Below are positions 11,035 to 21,363 of a stretch of DNA of 64,000 nucleotides, one piece after another. A program made the position numbers and the translations under genes. The notes beneath the pieces were generated by a model. It saw only the letters and a list, made by a program, of their open reading frames with translations. It was not told where the DNA came from and ran no database searches. Source of the DNA: an uncultured Burkholderiales bacterium (GTDB lineage: Bacteria; Pseudomonadota; Gammaproteobacteria; Burkholderiales; Burkholderiaceae_C); NCBI GenBank assembly GCA_937891665.1, contig CALAGS010000201.1, positions 1 to 64,000 on the forward strand, read 5' to 3'. Positions within the stretch are counted from its first letter, which is position 1. The number at the start of each line of letters is the position of its first letter.

Positions 11035-11060
11035 AAAAAACCGCCCGAAGGCGGTTTTTT
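11035..11060 (+). terminator. Bidirectional rho-independent terminator
   Basis: AAAAAACCGCCCGAAGGCGGTTTTTT between convergent NlpC/P60 and lpdA genes. Confidence 0.85.
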
Positions 11061-11077
11061 GTTCTGCACTTGAAAGC

Positions 11078-12931
11078 TTATTTCTTTGAAGGCGGCAGGT
11101 CTGTACAACTGCCATGCGCCACCTCGGCTGCCATGCCAATGCTTTCGCCTAATGTTGGGTGTGGGTGAATGGTCTTGCCAATGTCGATGGCATCTGCACC
11201 CATCTCTATGGCCAAGGCCACTTCGCCAATCATGTCACCTGCATGCGTGCCCACCATGCCGCCGCCCAAGATCTTGCCGTGGCCATGAGCCTCGGGTGAA
11301 TCATCAAACAACAACTTGGTCACGCCTTCATCTCGGCCATTGGCAATGGCGCGGCCTGAAGCCGTCCACGGAAATAACCCCTTCTTGACTTTGATGCCTT
11401 GCGCCTTGGCTTGATCTTCTGTCAAGCCCACCCATGCCACTTCGGGATCGGTGTAAGCCACACTTGGGATGACGCGCGCATTGAAGGCACTGGCTGCCAA
11501 CTCTTTGTTGCCTTGAATTTCACCTGCAATCACTTCTGCAGCGACATGGGCTTCATGCACCGCTTTGTGCGCCAACATGGGCTGACCCACAATGTCGCCA
11601 ATGGCAAAGATGTGTGGCACGTTGGTTCGCATTTGAATGTCAACAGGTATGAAACCACGGTCTGTCACGCTCACACCTGCTTTTTCTGCCGCAATTTTCT
11701 TGCCGTTGGGTGTGCGACCCACAGCCTGCAAGACCATGTCGTAGACTTGCGGCGCAGGGGCTGCAACGCCCTCCTCTGCAGATTCGAATGTCACCTCAAT
11801 ACCGGCCTTGGTAGCTTTGGCCCCCACGGTTTTGGTTTTGAGCATGATGTTGTCAAAACGAGGGGCGTTCATTTTTTGCCAGACCTTGACCAAATCGCGG
11901 TCGGCACCTTGCATCAAGCCGTCCATCATTTCGACCACATCAAGGCGCGCGCCCAGTGTGCTGTAAACGGTGCCCATTTCTAAACCGATGATGCCGCCGC
12001 CCAAAATAAGCATTCGCTTGGGAACATCTTTCAAAGCCAATGCGCCGGTGCTGTCGACCACGCGTGGGTCATTGGGCATGAAGGGCAAACGCACGGCCTG
12101 GCTTCCTGCGGCAATGATGCAGTTTTTGAAAGCCAGAACTTTCTTCACGCCAGTCTTTTCTTGACCGGTGCCCGTGGTTTCTTCTACCACCACATGGTTG
12201 GCGCTCAGGAATTCACCGACGCCGCGAACTGTGGTGACCTTGCGCATTTTGGCCATGGCAGCCAAACCACCGGTCAGTTTGCCAATGACTTTTTCTTTGT
12301 GAGTGCGCAGTTTGCCAAGGTCCAACTTGGGAGTTCCAAAGTCAACACCCAAATCGGCCATGTGACTGACTTCGTCCATGACCGCAGCCACGTGCAACAA
12401 AGCTTTGGAAGGAATGCAACCCACGTTCAAACACACGCCACCTAAGGTGGCATAGCGTTCAACGATCACAACTTTAAGGCCCAGATCAGCGGCACGGAAA
12501 GCAGCGGAATACCCACCCGGGCCTGCGCCTAACACCAGTAAATCACATTCAATGTCGACTGTGCCACTGTAGGACGCTGCGTTAGGCATGTTGACCGCAA
12601 CGGGTGAAGGCGTTTCTGGGGACGAGGTTGCTGCAACAGGCGCAATGGTTTGCAGTGCGGCAGGTGCAGCCGGTGCGGTGGCTGAAGCAGTTGCCTCACC
12701 TTCCAACACCAAGACCAAAGAGCCTTGCTTGACTTTGTCGCCCAACTTCACTTTGAGCTCTTTCACCACGCCAGCATGTGAGCAGGGAATTTCCATGGAG
12801 GCTTTGTCTGACTCCACAGTGATCAAGCTTTGTTCAGCTTTGACCACATCGCCAGGCTTGACCAGCAGCTCAATGACCGTCACTTCGTCGAAGTCGCCAA
12901 TGTCCGGAACTTTAATATCAATCAGTGCCAT
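11078..12931 (-). CDS. lpdA: Dihydrolipoyl dehydrogenase with N-terminal lipoyl domain (E3 of pyruvate dehydrogenase)
   Basis: 617 aa; N-terminal lipoyl domain ([11 protein letters not shown]), Ala/Pro linker, then [17 protein letters not shown] and [16 protein letters not shown]. Confidence 0.94.
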   Translation of the reverse strand: MALIDIKVPDIGDFDEVTVIELLVKPGDVVKAEQSLITVESDKASMEIPCSHAGVVKELKVKLGDKVKQGSLVLVLEGEATASATAPAAPAALQTIAPVAATSSPETPSPVAVNMPNAASYSGTVDIECDLLVLGAGPGGYSAAFRAADLGLKVVIVERYATLGGVCLNVGCIPSKALLHVAAVMDEVSHMADLGVDFGTPKLDLGKLRTHKEKVIGKLTGGLAAMAKMRKVTTVRGVGEFLSANHVVVEETTGTGQEKTGVKKVLAFKNCIIAAGSQAVRLPFMPNDPRVVDSTGALALKDVPKRMLILGGGIIGLEMGTVYSTLGARLDVVEMMDGLMQGADRDLVKVWQKMNAPRFDNIMLKTKTVGAKATKAGIEVTFESAEEGVAAPAPQVYDMVLQAVGRTPNGKKIAAEKAGVSVTDRGFIPVDIQMRTNVPHIFAIGDIVGQPMLAHKAVHEAHVAAEVIAGEIQGNKELAASAFNARVIPSVAYTDPEVAWVGLTEDQAKAQGIKVKKGLFPWTASGRAIANGRDEGVTKLLFDDSPEAHGHGKILGGGMVGTHAGDMIGEVALAIEMGADAIDIGKTIHPHPTLGESIGMAAEVAHGSCTDLPPSKK

Positions 12932-12988
12932 AGTTTTTCAATCAGTTGGGGACAGAGCAATGCTTCGCCTTGGTCTTTCCCGCAATTT

Positions 12989-14332
12989 TTAAAGAAGTAC
13001 ACGGCGGAAATCGCCAAGAATTTGACCCAAATACGCATTGAAGCGTGCTGCGGCAGCGCCATCGATCACGCGGTGATCCCAGGTCAGAGACAAAGGCAGC
13101 ATAAGGCGCGGCACAAACTGTTTGCCATCCCAAACGGGTTCTTGTGTGCTCTTGCACACGCCCAAGATGGCTACTTCAGGCGCGTTGATGATGGGGGTGA
13201 AATACTTACCACCAATGCCACCCAAGCTTGAGATGGTGAAGGTGGCGCCCGTCATTTCTGCAGGCCCCAATTTGCCATCACGGGCTTTCTTGGCCAACTC
13301 ACCCATTTCCTGGCTGATTTGCAAGATGCCTTTTTTGTCTGCATCGCGAATCACGGGCACCATCAAGCCATTGGGCGTGTCTGCTGCAAAGCCAATGTGC
13401 CAATAGTTTTTGTAGACGATGGCATCGCCATCCAAAGAGCTGTTGAACTCTGGGTATTTTTTCAAGGCGGCCACGCAAGCCTTGATCAAGAAAGCCAACA
13501 TGGTGACCTTCACGCCAGACTTTTCGTTTTCCTTGTTGGTCGACACACGGAAGGCCTCCAACTCAGTGATATCGGCATCATCGTGGTTGGTGACAGCGGG
13601 AATCATGATGGCGTTGCGCAGTAAATTAGCGCCGCTGATCTTCTTGATGCGGCCCATTTCTTTGCGCTCAATGGGACCAAATTTGGCGAAATCAACTTTG
13701 GGCCAAGGAATCAAGCCCAGTGCGGCACCATCACCACCTGCGGGTGCTTTGTCTGCTTGAGCTTTGGTTTGCATGGCACCGGCCATCACGGCTTTGGTAA
13801 AGGCTTGTACGTCGTCTTGTGAAATTCGACCTTTGGGGCCATTGCCTTTGACTTCTTCCAAAGGCACACCCAATTCGCGTGCAAATTTGCGCACCGAAGG
13901 TGAGGCATGAGGCAAGCCAAGTGTTGGAGCGCCGGGGTTGTGTGCAGGTGCAGCAGCGACAGTCGAAGATGTCACTGACACTGATGCAACATTTGCTGGT
14001 GCTGCAACGGGCTCAGATTGAACTGCAGGCGCGGTCGCTGGTGCAGCAACAGCAGGCACCTCAGCAGGTGCAGATACAGCCCCACTGGCCTCTAACACCA
14101 ACACCACCGAACCCTGTTTAACTTTGTCACCCAACTTCACCCGCAACTCTTTCACCACGCCAGCTGTTGAAGATGGGATTTCCATCGATGCTTTGTCCGA
14201 CTCAACTGTGATCAATGATTGCTCGGCTTTGATGGTGTCACCCACCTTGACCATCAATTCAATCACGGTGACTTCATCGAAATCACCGATGTCTGGAACT
14301 TTGACTTCTACCAATGCCATGTGTGTCTCCAA
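12989..14332 (-). CDS. aceF: Dihydrolipoyllysine-residue acetyltransferase (E2 of pyruvate dehydrogenase)
   Basis: 447 aa; one lipoyl domain, peripheral-subunit-binding domain (ASPSVRKFARELGVPLEEVKG), C-terminal LTWDHRVIDGAAAARF. Confidence 0.95.
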   Translation of the reverse strand: METHMALVEVKVPDIGDFDEVTVIELMVKVGDTIKAEQSLITVESDKASMEIPSSTAGVVKELRVKLGDKVKQGSVVLVLEASGAVSAPAEVPAVAAPATAPAVQSEPVAAPANVASVSVTSSTVAAAPAHNPGAPTLGLPHASPSVRKFARELGVPLEEVKGNGPKGRISQDDVQAFTKAVMAGAMQTKAQADKAPAGGDGAALGLIPWPKVDFAKFGPIERKEMGRIKKISGANLLRNAIMIPAVTNHDDADITELEAFRVSTNKENEKSGVKVTMLAFLIKACVAALKKYPEFNSSLDGDAIVYKNYWHIGFAADTPNGLMVPVIRDADKKGILQISQEMGELAKKARDGKLGPAEMTGATFTISSLGGIGGKYFTPIINAPEVAILGVCKSTQEPVWDGKQFVPRLMLPLSLTWDHRVIDGAAAARFNAYLGQILGDFRRVLL

Positions 14333-14341
14333 TTCTTTTGA

Positions 14342-17059
14342 TCAAGCGTACAAAGGATTGACCTTGTCGGTCTTGATGCCGTATTGCTTCAAAGCCTCAG
14401 CGACTTTGGCCACAGGCACGGCGCCCTCTTCGCTCAATGCTTTGAGAGAAGCCACAACGATGTAATGACGGTTGATCTCAAAGTGCTCACGCAATTTGCT
14501 GCGGAAATCGCTTCGACCAAAACCATCGGTCCCTAACACTTTGAAAGTGCGGCCTTTTGGAATGAAGGAGCGAATTTGTTCCGCGTAGTTTTTCATGTAG
14601 TCGGTGGATGCAATGACGGGGCCATCGAATTTGGCCAATTGCTGAGCCACAAACGGCACGCGCGGTACCTCCAAGGGGTGCAACATATTGAATCGCTCGG
14701 CGTCCTGGCCGTCGCGTGTCAGTTCGTTGAAGCTTGGGCAACTCCAGACATCGGCTGCGATGCCCCAGTCTTTGGCCAGCAACTCCTGCGCAGCCAAAGA
14801 CTCTCGCAGAATGGTGCCAGAGCCCATGAGTTGAACGCGCGTTTTGTTTTTACCACCGGCCTTGCACAAGTACATGCCCTTGATGATTTGCTCTTCCGTG
14901 CCAGCTGTTAAACCTGGCATGGGGTAGTTTTCATTTAACAAGGTGATGTAGTAAAACACATTGTCTTGTTTTTCCACCATGCGTTTTAAGCCGTGGTGCA
15001 AGATGACACCTACTTCGTGTGCAAAAGTGGGGTCGTAGCTGATGCAATTTGGAATCGTACCCGCCAAAATATGGCTGTGACCATCTTCATGCTGCAAGCC
15101 TTCGCCGTTCAACGTGGTGCGACCGGAAGTGCCGCCTAACAAGAAGCCGCGCGCTTGCATGTCGCCCGCAGCCCAAGCCAAATCGCCAATGCGCTGGAAA
15201 CCAAACATGGAGTAGTACACATAGAAAGGCACCATGATGCGGTTGCTGGTAGAGTAGCTTGTAGCCGCGGCAATCCAGCTGGACATTCCGCCAGCTTCAT
15301 TGATACCTTCTTGCAATATCTGGCCCGCTTTGTCTTCTTTGTAGTACATCACCTGGTCTTTGTCGACCGGTGTGTACTGCTGACCAGCAGGATTGTAGAT
15401 ACCGACCTGACGGAACAAACCTTCCATGCCAAAGGTACGTGCTTCGTCCACCAAAATAGGCACAACGCGTGGGCCTAAGGCTTGATCACGCAACAGTTGT
15501 GTCAGAAAACGAACATAAGCTTGTGTCGTTGAAATTTCACGGCCTTCAGCAGTGGGCTCCATCACAGACTTAAACACGTCCAACGAAGGCACAGTAAAGC
15601 TTTCATCGGCTTTGGTGCGGCGGTGCGGCAAGTAACCACCCAAGGCCTTGCGGCGCTCATGCAGGTAACGCATCTCTGGCGTGTCGTCCGCTGGCTTGTA
15701 GAAAGGCACGTTGGCCAACTCACTGTCGGGCACAGGAATGTTAAAGCGATCGCGCATGTAGCGAACATCTTCGTCTGACAGCTTCTTGGTTTGGTGAACG
15801 TTATTTTTGCCCTCACCCACTTTGCCCATGCCAAAACCTTTGACAGTTTTGATGAGCAACACTGTAGGTTGGTTTTTGGTGTTTACAGCTTGGTGGTATG
15901 CCGCGTACACTTTTTGAGGATCGTGACCGCCGCGTTTTAAAGACCAAATTTCCTCGTCGCTCATGTGTGACACCATCTCAAGGGTACGTGGATCACGACC
16001 GAAGAAATGTTTGCGAACGTAGGCACCATCATTGGCTTTGAAAGCTTGGAAGTCGCCGTCCAACGTGTCCATCATGATCTTGCGCAGGGCACCGTCTTTG
16101 TCGCGAGCCAAGAGCTTGTCCCACTCACTGCCCCACAACAGCTTAATGACGTTCCAACCAGAACCGCGGAATTCACTTTCGAGTTCTTGAACAATCTTGC
16201 CGTTACCACGGACGGGGCCATCCAAACGTTGCAGATTGCAGTTCACAACAAAGATCAAGTTATCAAGATTCTCGCGAGCGGCCAAACCAATGGCACCCAA
16301 AGACTCCACTTCGTCCATTTCGCCATCGCCGCAGAACACCCAGACTTTGCGGTTTTCGGTATTGGCAATGCCACGCGCATGGAGGTACTTTAAAAAGCGC
16401 GCTTGGTAAATGGCCATCAAAGGGCCAAGGCCCATGGAGACGGTAGGGAACTGCCAAAACTCTGGCATTAATTTGGGGTGCGGATAACTGGACAAACCTT
16501 TGCCATCGACTTCTTGGCGGAAGTTGAGCAGCTGCTCTTCTGTCAATCTGCCTTCCAGGTAGGCACGAGCGTATACGCCGGGCGAGACGTGACCTTGGAT
16601 GTACAAGCAGTCACCTCCATGATTTTCACTTTCGGCGTGCCAGAAATGATTGAACCCAGCGCCAAACATGTGGGCCAGTGAGGCGAAGGAGCCAATGTGA
16701 CCACCCAAATCACCACCGTCTTCAGGATTGTGGCGGTTGGCCTTGACCACCATGGCCATGGCATTCCATCGCATGTACGAGCGAAGCCGCTCTTCAATTT
16801 CGATGTTCCCAGGGCAATGAACTTCCTGATCAGGTTCGATCGTATTCACATAACCCGTGTTGGCGGAGAACGGCAGGTCAATGCTGCTCTGACGAGCGTG
16901 CTCTAAAAGTTGCTCCAACAAAAAGTGAGCGCGCTCTCCACCCTCTTTTTCAATGACGGCTGAAAGTGCGTCCATCCATTCGCGGGTTTCGATGGCATCC
17001 AAGTCTGAGAGGATGTGGTTAGGCTGAACGGCTGACATGTTTGTCTCCTGTAAAGGCAT
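14342..17059 (-). CDS. aceE: Pyruvate dehydrogenase E1 component (homodimeric)
   Basis: 905 aa; GGDLGGHIGSFASLAHMFGAGFNHFWHA, FCGDGEMDEVESLGAI, LNGEGLQHEDGHSHI; start may be internal MSAVQPNH. Confidence 0.97.
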   Translation of the reverse strand: MPLQETNMSAVQPNHILSDLDAIETREWMDALSAVIEKEGGERAHFLLEQLLEHARQSSIDLPFSANTGYVNTIEPDQEVHCPGNIEIEERLRSYMRWNAMAMVVKANRHNPEDGGDLGGHIGSFASLAHMFGAGFNHFWHAESENHGGDCLYIQGHVSPGVYARAYLEGRLTEEQLLNFRQEVDGKGLSSYPHPKLMPEFWQFPTVSMGLGPLMAIYQARFLKYLHARGIANTENRKVWVFCGDGEMDEVESLGAIGLAARENLDNLIFVVNCNLQRLDGPVRGNGKIVQELESEFRGSGWNVIKLLWGSEWDKLLARDKDGALRKIMMDTLDGDFQAFKANDGAYVRKHFFGRDPRTLEMVSHMSDEEIWSLKRGGHDPQKVYAAYHQAVNTKNQPTVLLIKTVKGFGMGKVGEGKNNVHQTKKLSDEDVRYMRDRFNIPVPDSELANVPFYKPADDTPEMRYLHERRKALGGYLPHRRTKADESFTVPSLDVFKSVMEPTAEGREISTTQAYVRFLTQLLRDQALGPRVVPILVDEARTFGMEGLFRQVGIYNPAGQQYTPVDKDQVMYYKEDKAGQILQEGINEAGGMSSWIAAATSYSTSNRIMVPFYVYYSMFGFQRIGDLAWAAGDMQARGFLLGGTSGRTTLNGEGLQHEDGHSHILAGTIPNCISYDPTFAHEVGVILHHGLKRMVEKQDNVFYYITLLNENYPMPGLTAGTEEQIIKGMYLCKAGGKNKTRVQLMGSGTILRESLAAQELLAKDWGIAADVWSCPSFNELTRDGQDAERFNMLHPLEVPRVPFVAQQLAKFDGPVIASTDYMKNYAEQIRSFIPKGRTFKVLGTDGFGRSDFRSKLREHFEINRHYIVVASLKALSEEGAVPVAKVAEALKQYGIKTDKVNPLYA

Positions 17060-17170
17060 GATTTATCTATTTTCCTAAATTCTCTCACAATATTTACATT
17101 ATTTCAAATGGCGATCAATGATTTCATAATGCAAAATTAAAAGCAAGGTGTTTACCCTAAACTTAAGGAC

Positions 17171-19708
17171 ATGAAGCCTCCAAACATCACGAAAGTCATG
17201 AAAGCCATCAAGCCGGTGTCTTTGTGGCGTCGTTGGTGGAAACGTCAAAACCCAATCAAGCAAGACAGATTCGCCACACTTGCACCGATTGCTGCTGTGC
17301 TTTTGTTTTTAAGCGCCATTGCTTTCTCATTCTGGTACTTGAAAATCGAAGAGGCTGATCGGGAACAAGAAGCCGTCAAACGCGACGTCGAATACAGCCA
17401 ACAAAGATTAAGACTCCGATTGTTAGAACGTCAAGAACAAATCATGCGATTGGCGCGTGATGTCTCAAACAAAGACGTTGACCAAAAGGAATTTTCGAGG
17501 CGCGCCGAAGCTTTGGTCCTTAAAAATCCAGAAGTTAAAACCATCGCATGGATCGATGAAAGGCGCAAAGTACAGGCCAGTCAAACGGCCCCGAGTGTCA
17601 TAGCCAGTCAAAAGTGGCGAGTTGGTGAAGTTTTAAAGTGGGGCGAAACTGAAAACAGCTACACCCTTGCTAGAGACTTGATGCAGCCCATCTATTCCCA
17701 AGAGGATGATGGCAGTCTGTCAATTGGCGTCAACTCAGCCGGACAGGAAAATTACGCCAAAAACGTTGTCCTCCAACTGCACACACCCCTTACCAATGCG
17801 CAAGGACGTTTCAATGGCGTGATCATGGCTGAGTATGCGGTCGAAAGTTTGTTGCGATACGGCGTTCCAAGTGAGATATCTGCCAAGTATGCGGTTTCAT
17901 TGCTAGACGGTGATGGCAACCTCGTTGCTGGGCAGTCCATTCCTAAGCGCAACAGCTTAAGAAGTTTCATCCCAGGCTTTTCGATACAAAACAATGAATT
18001 CGAAGTGCCCGTATCGCCTGTCGGCAATGACCTCATTCTCCGAGCTCAGGCCTGGCGTACTTCACAAGACCTTGTTGGAAACGGATTCTTTTGGATCATC
18101 GGCTCACTCAGTTTGCTGACAGCGTGGATGCTGATTGCCAATTGGCGACACACACGCAAGCGACAACAAACTCAAAAAGAATTGATTGCCGAAACCAATT
18201 TCCGTCGCGCGATGGAAAACTCCATTCTGACTGGTATGCGTGCTTTGGACATGGAGGGCCGAATCAGTTATGTCAATTTAGCGTTCTGCCAAATGACGGG
18301 ATGGCAAGAGCAAGAATTGATAGGTGCCGTTGCACCCTACCCTTACTGGCCAGATGAAGACAAAGAATCTTTAATGGCGCGCTTGGAAGAAGAACTTAGT
18401 GGCAAACAGACAGCTGGCGGCTTTCAGGTCAGAGTCAAACGCAAAAACGGCAGCATTTTCGATGCTCGACTTTACGTCTCTCCCCTGATTGATGCCAATG
18501 GCAAACAAACTGGCTGGATGACCTCTATGACGGACATCACAGAGCCCAATCGCGTCAGGGAGCAATTGGCTGCTTCCTATGAACGCTTCACCATCGTGTT
18601 AGAGGCTTTGGACGCATCTGTTTCTGTGGCGCCACTGGGCAGCGCCGAATTGTTATTTGCCAACAAGTTATATCGGCAATGGTTTGGCACTGACTCAGAG
18701 GGTCATTTGAATTTGGTCGAAACAGCTGGCATGCTGGACATCAGAAACTCAGAAACCGAAATGGACGATGTCGATGCTTTGGCGGGCTTGCCGACAGAAA
18801 GTCTCACAGTTGCCCCTGCTGAACGCGCTGAAATTTATTTGGGGCATTTGGCCAAATGGTTAGAAATTCGCACCCGTTATATCAACTGGGCCGATGGACG
18901 ACTTGCCCAATTGGTCATTGCCACAGACATCACAGCTCGCAGGCAGGCTGAAGAGTTATCATCCCAACAAGCAGAACGAGCGCAAAACGCCAGTCGACTT
19001 ATCACCATGGGCGAAATGGCATCGAGCGTAGCTCACGAACTCAACCAACCACTGACTGCCATTACCAACTATTGCAATGGCTTGTTGTCCCGGATCAAAG
19101 GCAAACAAATTGAAGAGGCCGATCTGATTTGGGCCTTGGAAAAAACATCGCACCAAGCCCAGCGCGCAGGTCAAATCATTCACAGAATTCGCTCTTTTGT
19201 GAAACGCAGCGAGCCCAATCGGACGCCTTCCTCAGTCGTCAACATGGTCAATGAAGCAGTTGAATTGGCAGAAATTGAACTCCGGCGCCGCAATGTTCGC
19301 CTCTCGCATTACGTCGCAGCGCGATTGCCTCAACTTAGCGTAGATCCCATCTTAATTGAACAAGTTTTAATCAATTTGATGAAAAATGCAGCAGAGTCAA
19401 TAGATAACGCGGAACGCCCAATGGGCCGTCGACATGTGGAATTGAGGGTCGTTCCCAAGGTCTTAGACACTCAAAATACAGTTCATTTTTCGGTCAGTGA
19501 CACTGGAAAAGGCTTGCCGCCACAGGTCATGGAACGCCTTTACGAGGCTTTCTTTTCTACCAAAGACGAGGGCATGGGCATTGGACTCAACCTGTGCCGA
19601 ACCATCGTCGAATCGCACCTAGGCAGAATCACGGCTGAGAACCTCTACAATGCCGACGAAGTTGTTGGTTGTTGCTTCTCCTTCTGGATACCCGTCACAG
19701 CCAACTGA
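17171..19708 (+). CDS. Membrane-bound PAS-domain sensor histidine kinase (DctS/FixL-like)
   Basis: 845 aa; two TM segments flanking an extracytoplasmic domain, PAS domains, H-box MASSVAHELNQPLTAITNYCNG, ATPase motifs NLMKNAAESI, VSDTGKGLP, GMGIGLNLCRTIVESHLG. Confidence 0.9.
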   Translation: MKPPNITKVMKAIKPVSLWRRWWKRQNPIKQDRFATLAPIAAVLLFLSAIAFSFWYLKIEEADREQEAVKRDVEYSQQRLRLRLLERQEQIMRLARDVSNKDVDQKEFSRRAEALVLKNPEVKTIAWIDERRKVQASQTAPSVIASQKWRVGEVLKWGETENSYTLARDLMQPIYSQEDDGSLSIGVNSAGQENYAKNVVLQLHTPLTNAQGRFNGVIMAEYAVESLLRYGVPSEISAKYAVSLLDGDGNLVAGQSIPKRNSLRSFIPGFSIQNNEFEVPVSPVGNDLILRAQAWRTSQDLVGNGFFWIIGSLSLLTAWMLIANWRHTRKRQQTQKELIAETNFRRAMENSILTGMRALDMEGRISYVNLAFCQMTGWQEQELIGAVAPYPYWPDEDKESLMARLEEELSGKQTAGGFQVRVKRKNGSIFDARLYVSPLIDANGKQTGWMTSMTDITEPNRVREQLAASYERFTIVLEALDASVSVAPLGSAELLFANKLYRQWFGTDSEGHLNLVETAGMLDIRNSETEMDDVDALAGLPTESLTVAPAERAEIYLGHLAKWLEIRTRYINWADGRLAQLVIATDITARRQAEELSSQQAERAQNASRLITMGEMASSVAHELNQPLTAITNYCNGLLSRIKGKQIEEADLIWALEKTSHQAQRAGQIIHRIRSFVKRSEPNRTPSSVVNMVNEAVELAEIELRRRNVRLSHYVAARLPQLSVDPILIEQVLINLMKNAAESIDNAERPMGRRHVELRVVPKVLDTQNTVHFSVSDTGKGLPPQVMERLYEAFFSTKDEGMGIGLNLCRTIVESHLGRITAENLYNADEVVGCCFSFWIPVTAN

Positions 19709-19743
19709 AAACATTGAATTAGCAAGTAGAACTGGGAACCACC

Positions 19744-20370
19744 ATGAGTTTGATACCCAAAAAAGGAACTGTTTACGTTGTCGATGACGATGAAGCCGTT
19801 CGCGACTCTCTGCAGTGGCTCTTAGAGGGCAAAGACTACCGCGTCAGGTGTTTTGACTCTGCGGAGTCATTCCTCAGCCGATACGACCCTCGTGAGGTGG
19901 CTTGCTTGATCGTCGACATCCGGATGGGCGGGATGACGGGCCTAGAACTTCAGGACAAATTGGTTGAGCGCCGATCACCTCTTCCCATCGTCTTCATCAC
20001 TGGCCACGGCGATGTGCCCATGGCTGTTGACACCATGAAAAAAGGGGCCATGGACTTTATCCAGAAGCCCTTCAAGGAAGATGATTTGGTTAGCCTGGTC
20101 GAACGCATGCTCGACAGTGCTCGCGAATCTTTTTCAGATCATCAAAATGCTGCCAACCGAGATGCCTTGCTGTCCAAACTCACAGGCCGTGAAGCACAAG
20201 TGCTTGAGCGCATCGTGGCCGGTCGCTTGAACAAACAAATTGCCGACGATCTGGGCATCAGCATCAAAACCGTTGAAGCTCACCGTGCCAACATCATGGA
20301 AAAGCTCAACGCCAATACCGTTGCCGATTTACTCAAAATTGCTTTGGGTCAAAACGCCCCCAAGGGCTAA
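19744..20370 (+). CDS. FixJ-family two-component response regulator
   Basis: 208 aa; VYVVDDDEAVRDSLQWLL receiver, GHGDVPMAVDTMKKGAMDFIQKPF, LuxR-type HTH LNKQIADDLGISIKTVEAHRANIMEKL. Confidence 0.94.
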   Translation: MSLIPKKGTVYVVDDDEAVRDSLQWLLEGKDYRVRCFDSAESFLSRYDPREVACLIVDIRMGGMTGLELQDKLVERRSPLPIVFITGHGDVPMAVDTMKKGAMDFIQKPFKEDDLVSLVERMLDSARESFSDHQNAANRDALLSKLTGREAQVLERIVAGRLNKQIADDLGISIKTVEAHRANIMEKLNANTVADLLKIALGQNAPKG

Positions 20371-20400
20371 AGACAGTTCAGCCTTTAGCAGGCCCATTTG

Positions 20401-20434
20401 AACGCCCGTGACACACCAACTCGCGGGCGTTTTT
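20401..20434 (+). terminator. Rho-independent terminator downstream of FixJ-family regulator
   Basis: AACGCCCGTGACACACCAACTCGCGGGCGTTTTTA. Confidence 0.65.
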
Positions 20435-20476
20435 ACTTGACGATATCCTTTCAATCACTTTGAAAATCAGCAACCC

Positions 20477-21322
20477 ATGACAGCCCAAAGAATTGACGGC
20501 AATGCCCTCTCCCAAAAATTGCGAGCAGATGTCACATTCCGAACCACTGCGCTGAAAGCCAGAGGCATCACACCTGGCTTGGCCGTCATTTTGGTCGGCG
20601 AAAATCCTGCCAGCCAAGTCTATGTCCGCAACAAGGTGAAGGCCTGCGAAGACAGTGGCCTGCACTCCATCTTAGAAAAACATCCTGCGTCCCTGACAGA
20701 GGCAGCATTGCTAAATCGAATCGAAGCACTCAATCAAGACACAAGCATTCACGGCATCTTGGTACAACTGCCCTTGCCAGAGCACATTGATGCACAAAAA
20801 GTGATTGAAGCCATTTCGCCAGCTAAAGACGTCGATGGCTTCCACATTGCAAGCGCTGGTGCACTGATGACGGGCATGCCTGGTTTTTGGCCATGCACGC
20901 CCTATGGCTGCATGAAGATGCTGGAGAGCATTGGGTATGAACTGAAAGGCAAGCATGCCGTGGTGATTGGCCGAAGCAACATTGTTGGCAAGCCCATGGC
21001 CTTGATGCTTTTGCAACAGAATGCCACCGTCACCATTTGCCACAGCGCCACCCAAGATTTGAAAGCCATCACGCTACAAGCCGATGTCATTGTGGCGGCC
21101 GTTGGAAAGCGAAACATCCTAACGGCGGACATGGTTAAGCCAGGCGCTGTGGTGCTAGATGTAGGCATGAACCGCAATGAAGAAGGCAAGCTTTGCGGTG
21201 ATGTAGATTTTGCCGGTGTTGAACAGATAGCGGGCTACATCACACCCGTACCTGGCGGTGTTGGCCCCATGACCATTACCATGCTGTTGGTCAACACACT
21301 AGAAGCCGCCGAGCGCATTTAA
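20477..21322 (+). CDS. folD: Bifunctional methylenetetrahydrofolate dehydrogenase/cyclohydrolase
   Basis: 281 aa; [64 protein letters not shown]. Confidence 0.97.
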   Translation: MTAQRIDGNALSQKLRADVTFRTTALKARGITPGLAVILVGENPASQVYVRNKVKACEDSGLHSILEKHPASLTEAALLNRIEALNQDTSIHGILVQLPLPEHIDAQKVIEAISPAKDVDGFHIASAGALMTGMPGFWPCTPYGCMKMLESIGYELKGKHAVVIGRSNIVGKPMALMLLQQNATVTICHSATQDLKAITLQADVIVAAVGKRNILTADMVKPGAVVLDVGMNRNEEGKLCGDVDFAGVEQIAGYITPVPGGVGPMTITMLLVNTLEAAERI

Positions 21323-21363
21323 GCCATCGACTTTGTATTTATATATTCATCAGGCTATCATTT

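Noticed and set aside
11399-11983. 194 aa plus-strand ORF opposite PDH lpdA
   Set aside because: Antisense shadow of a conserved CDS; Cys/His-rich wrong-frame composition.
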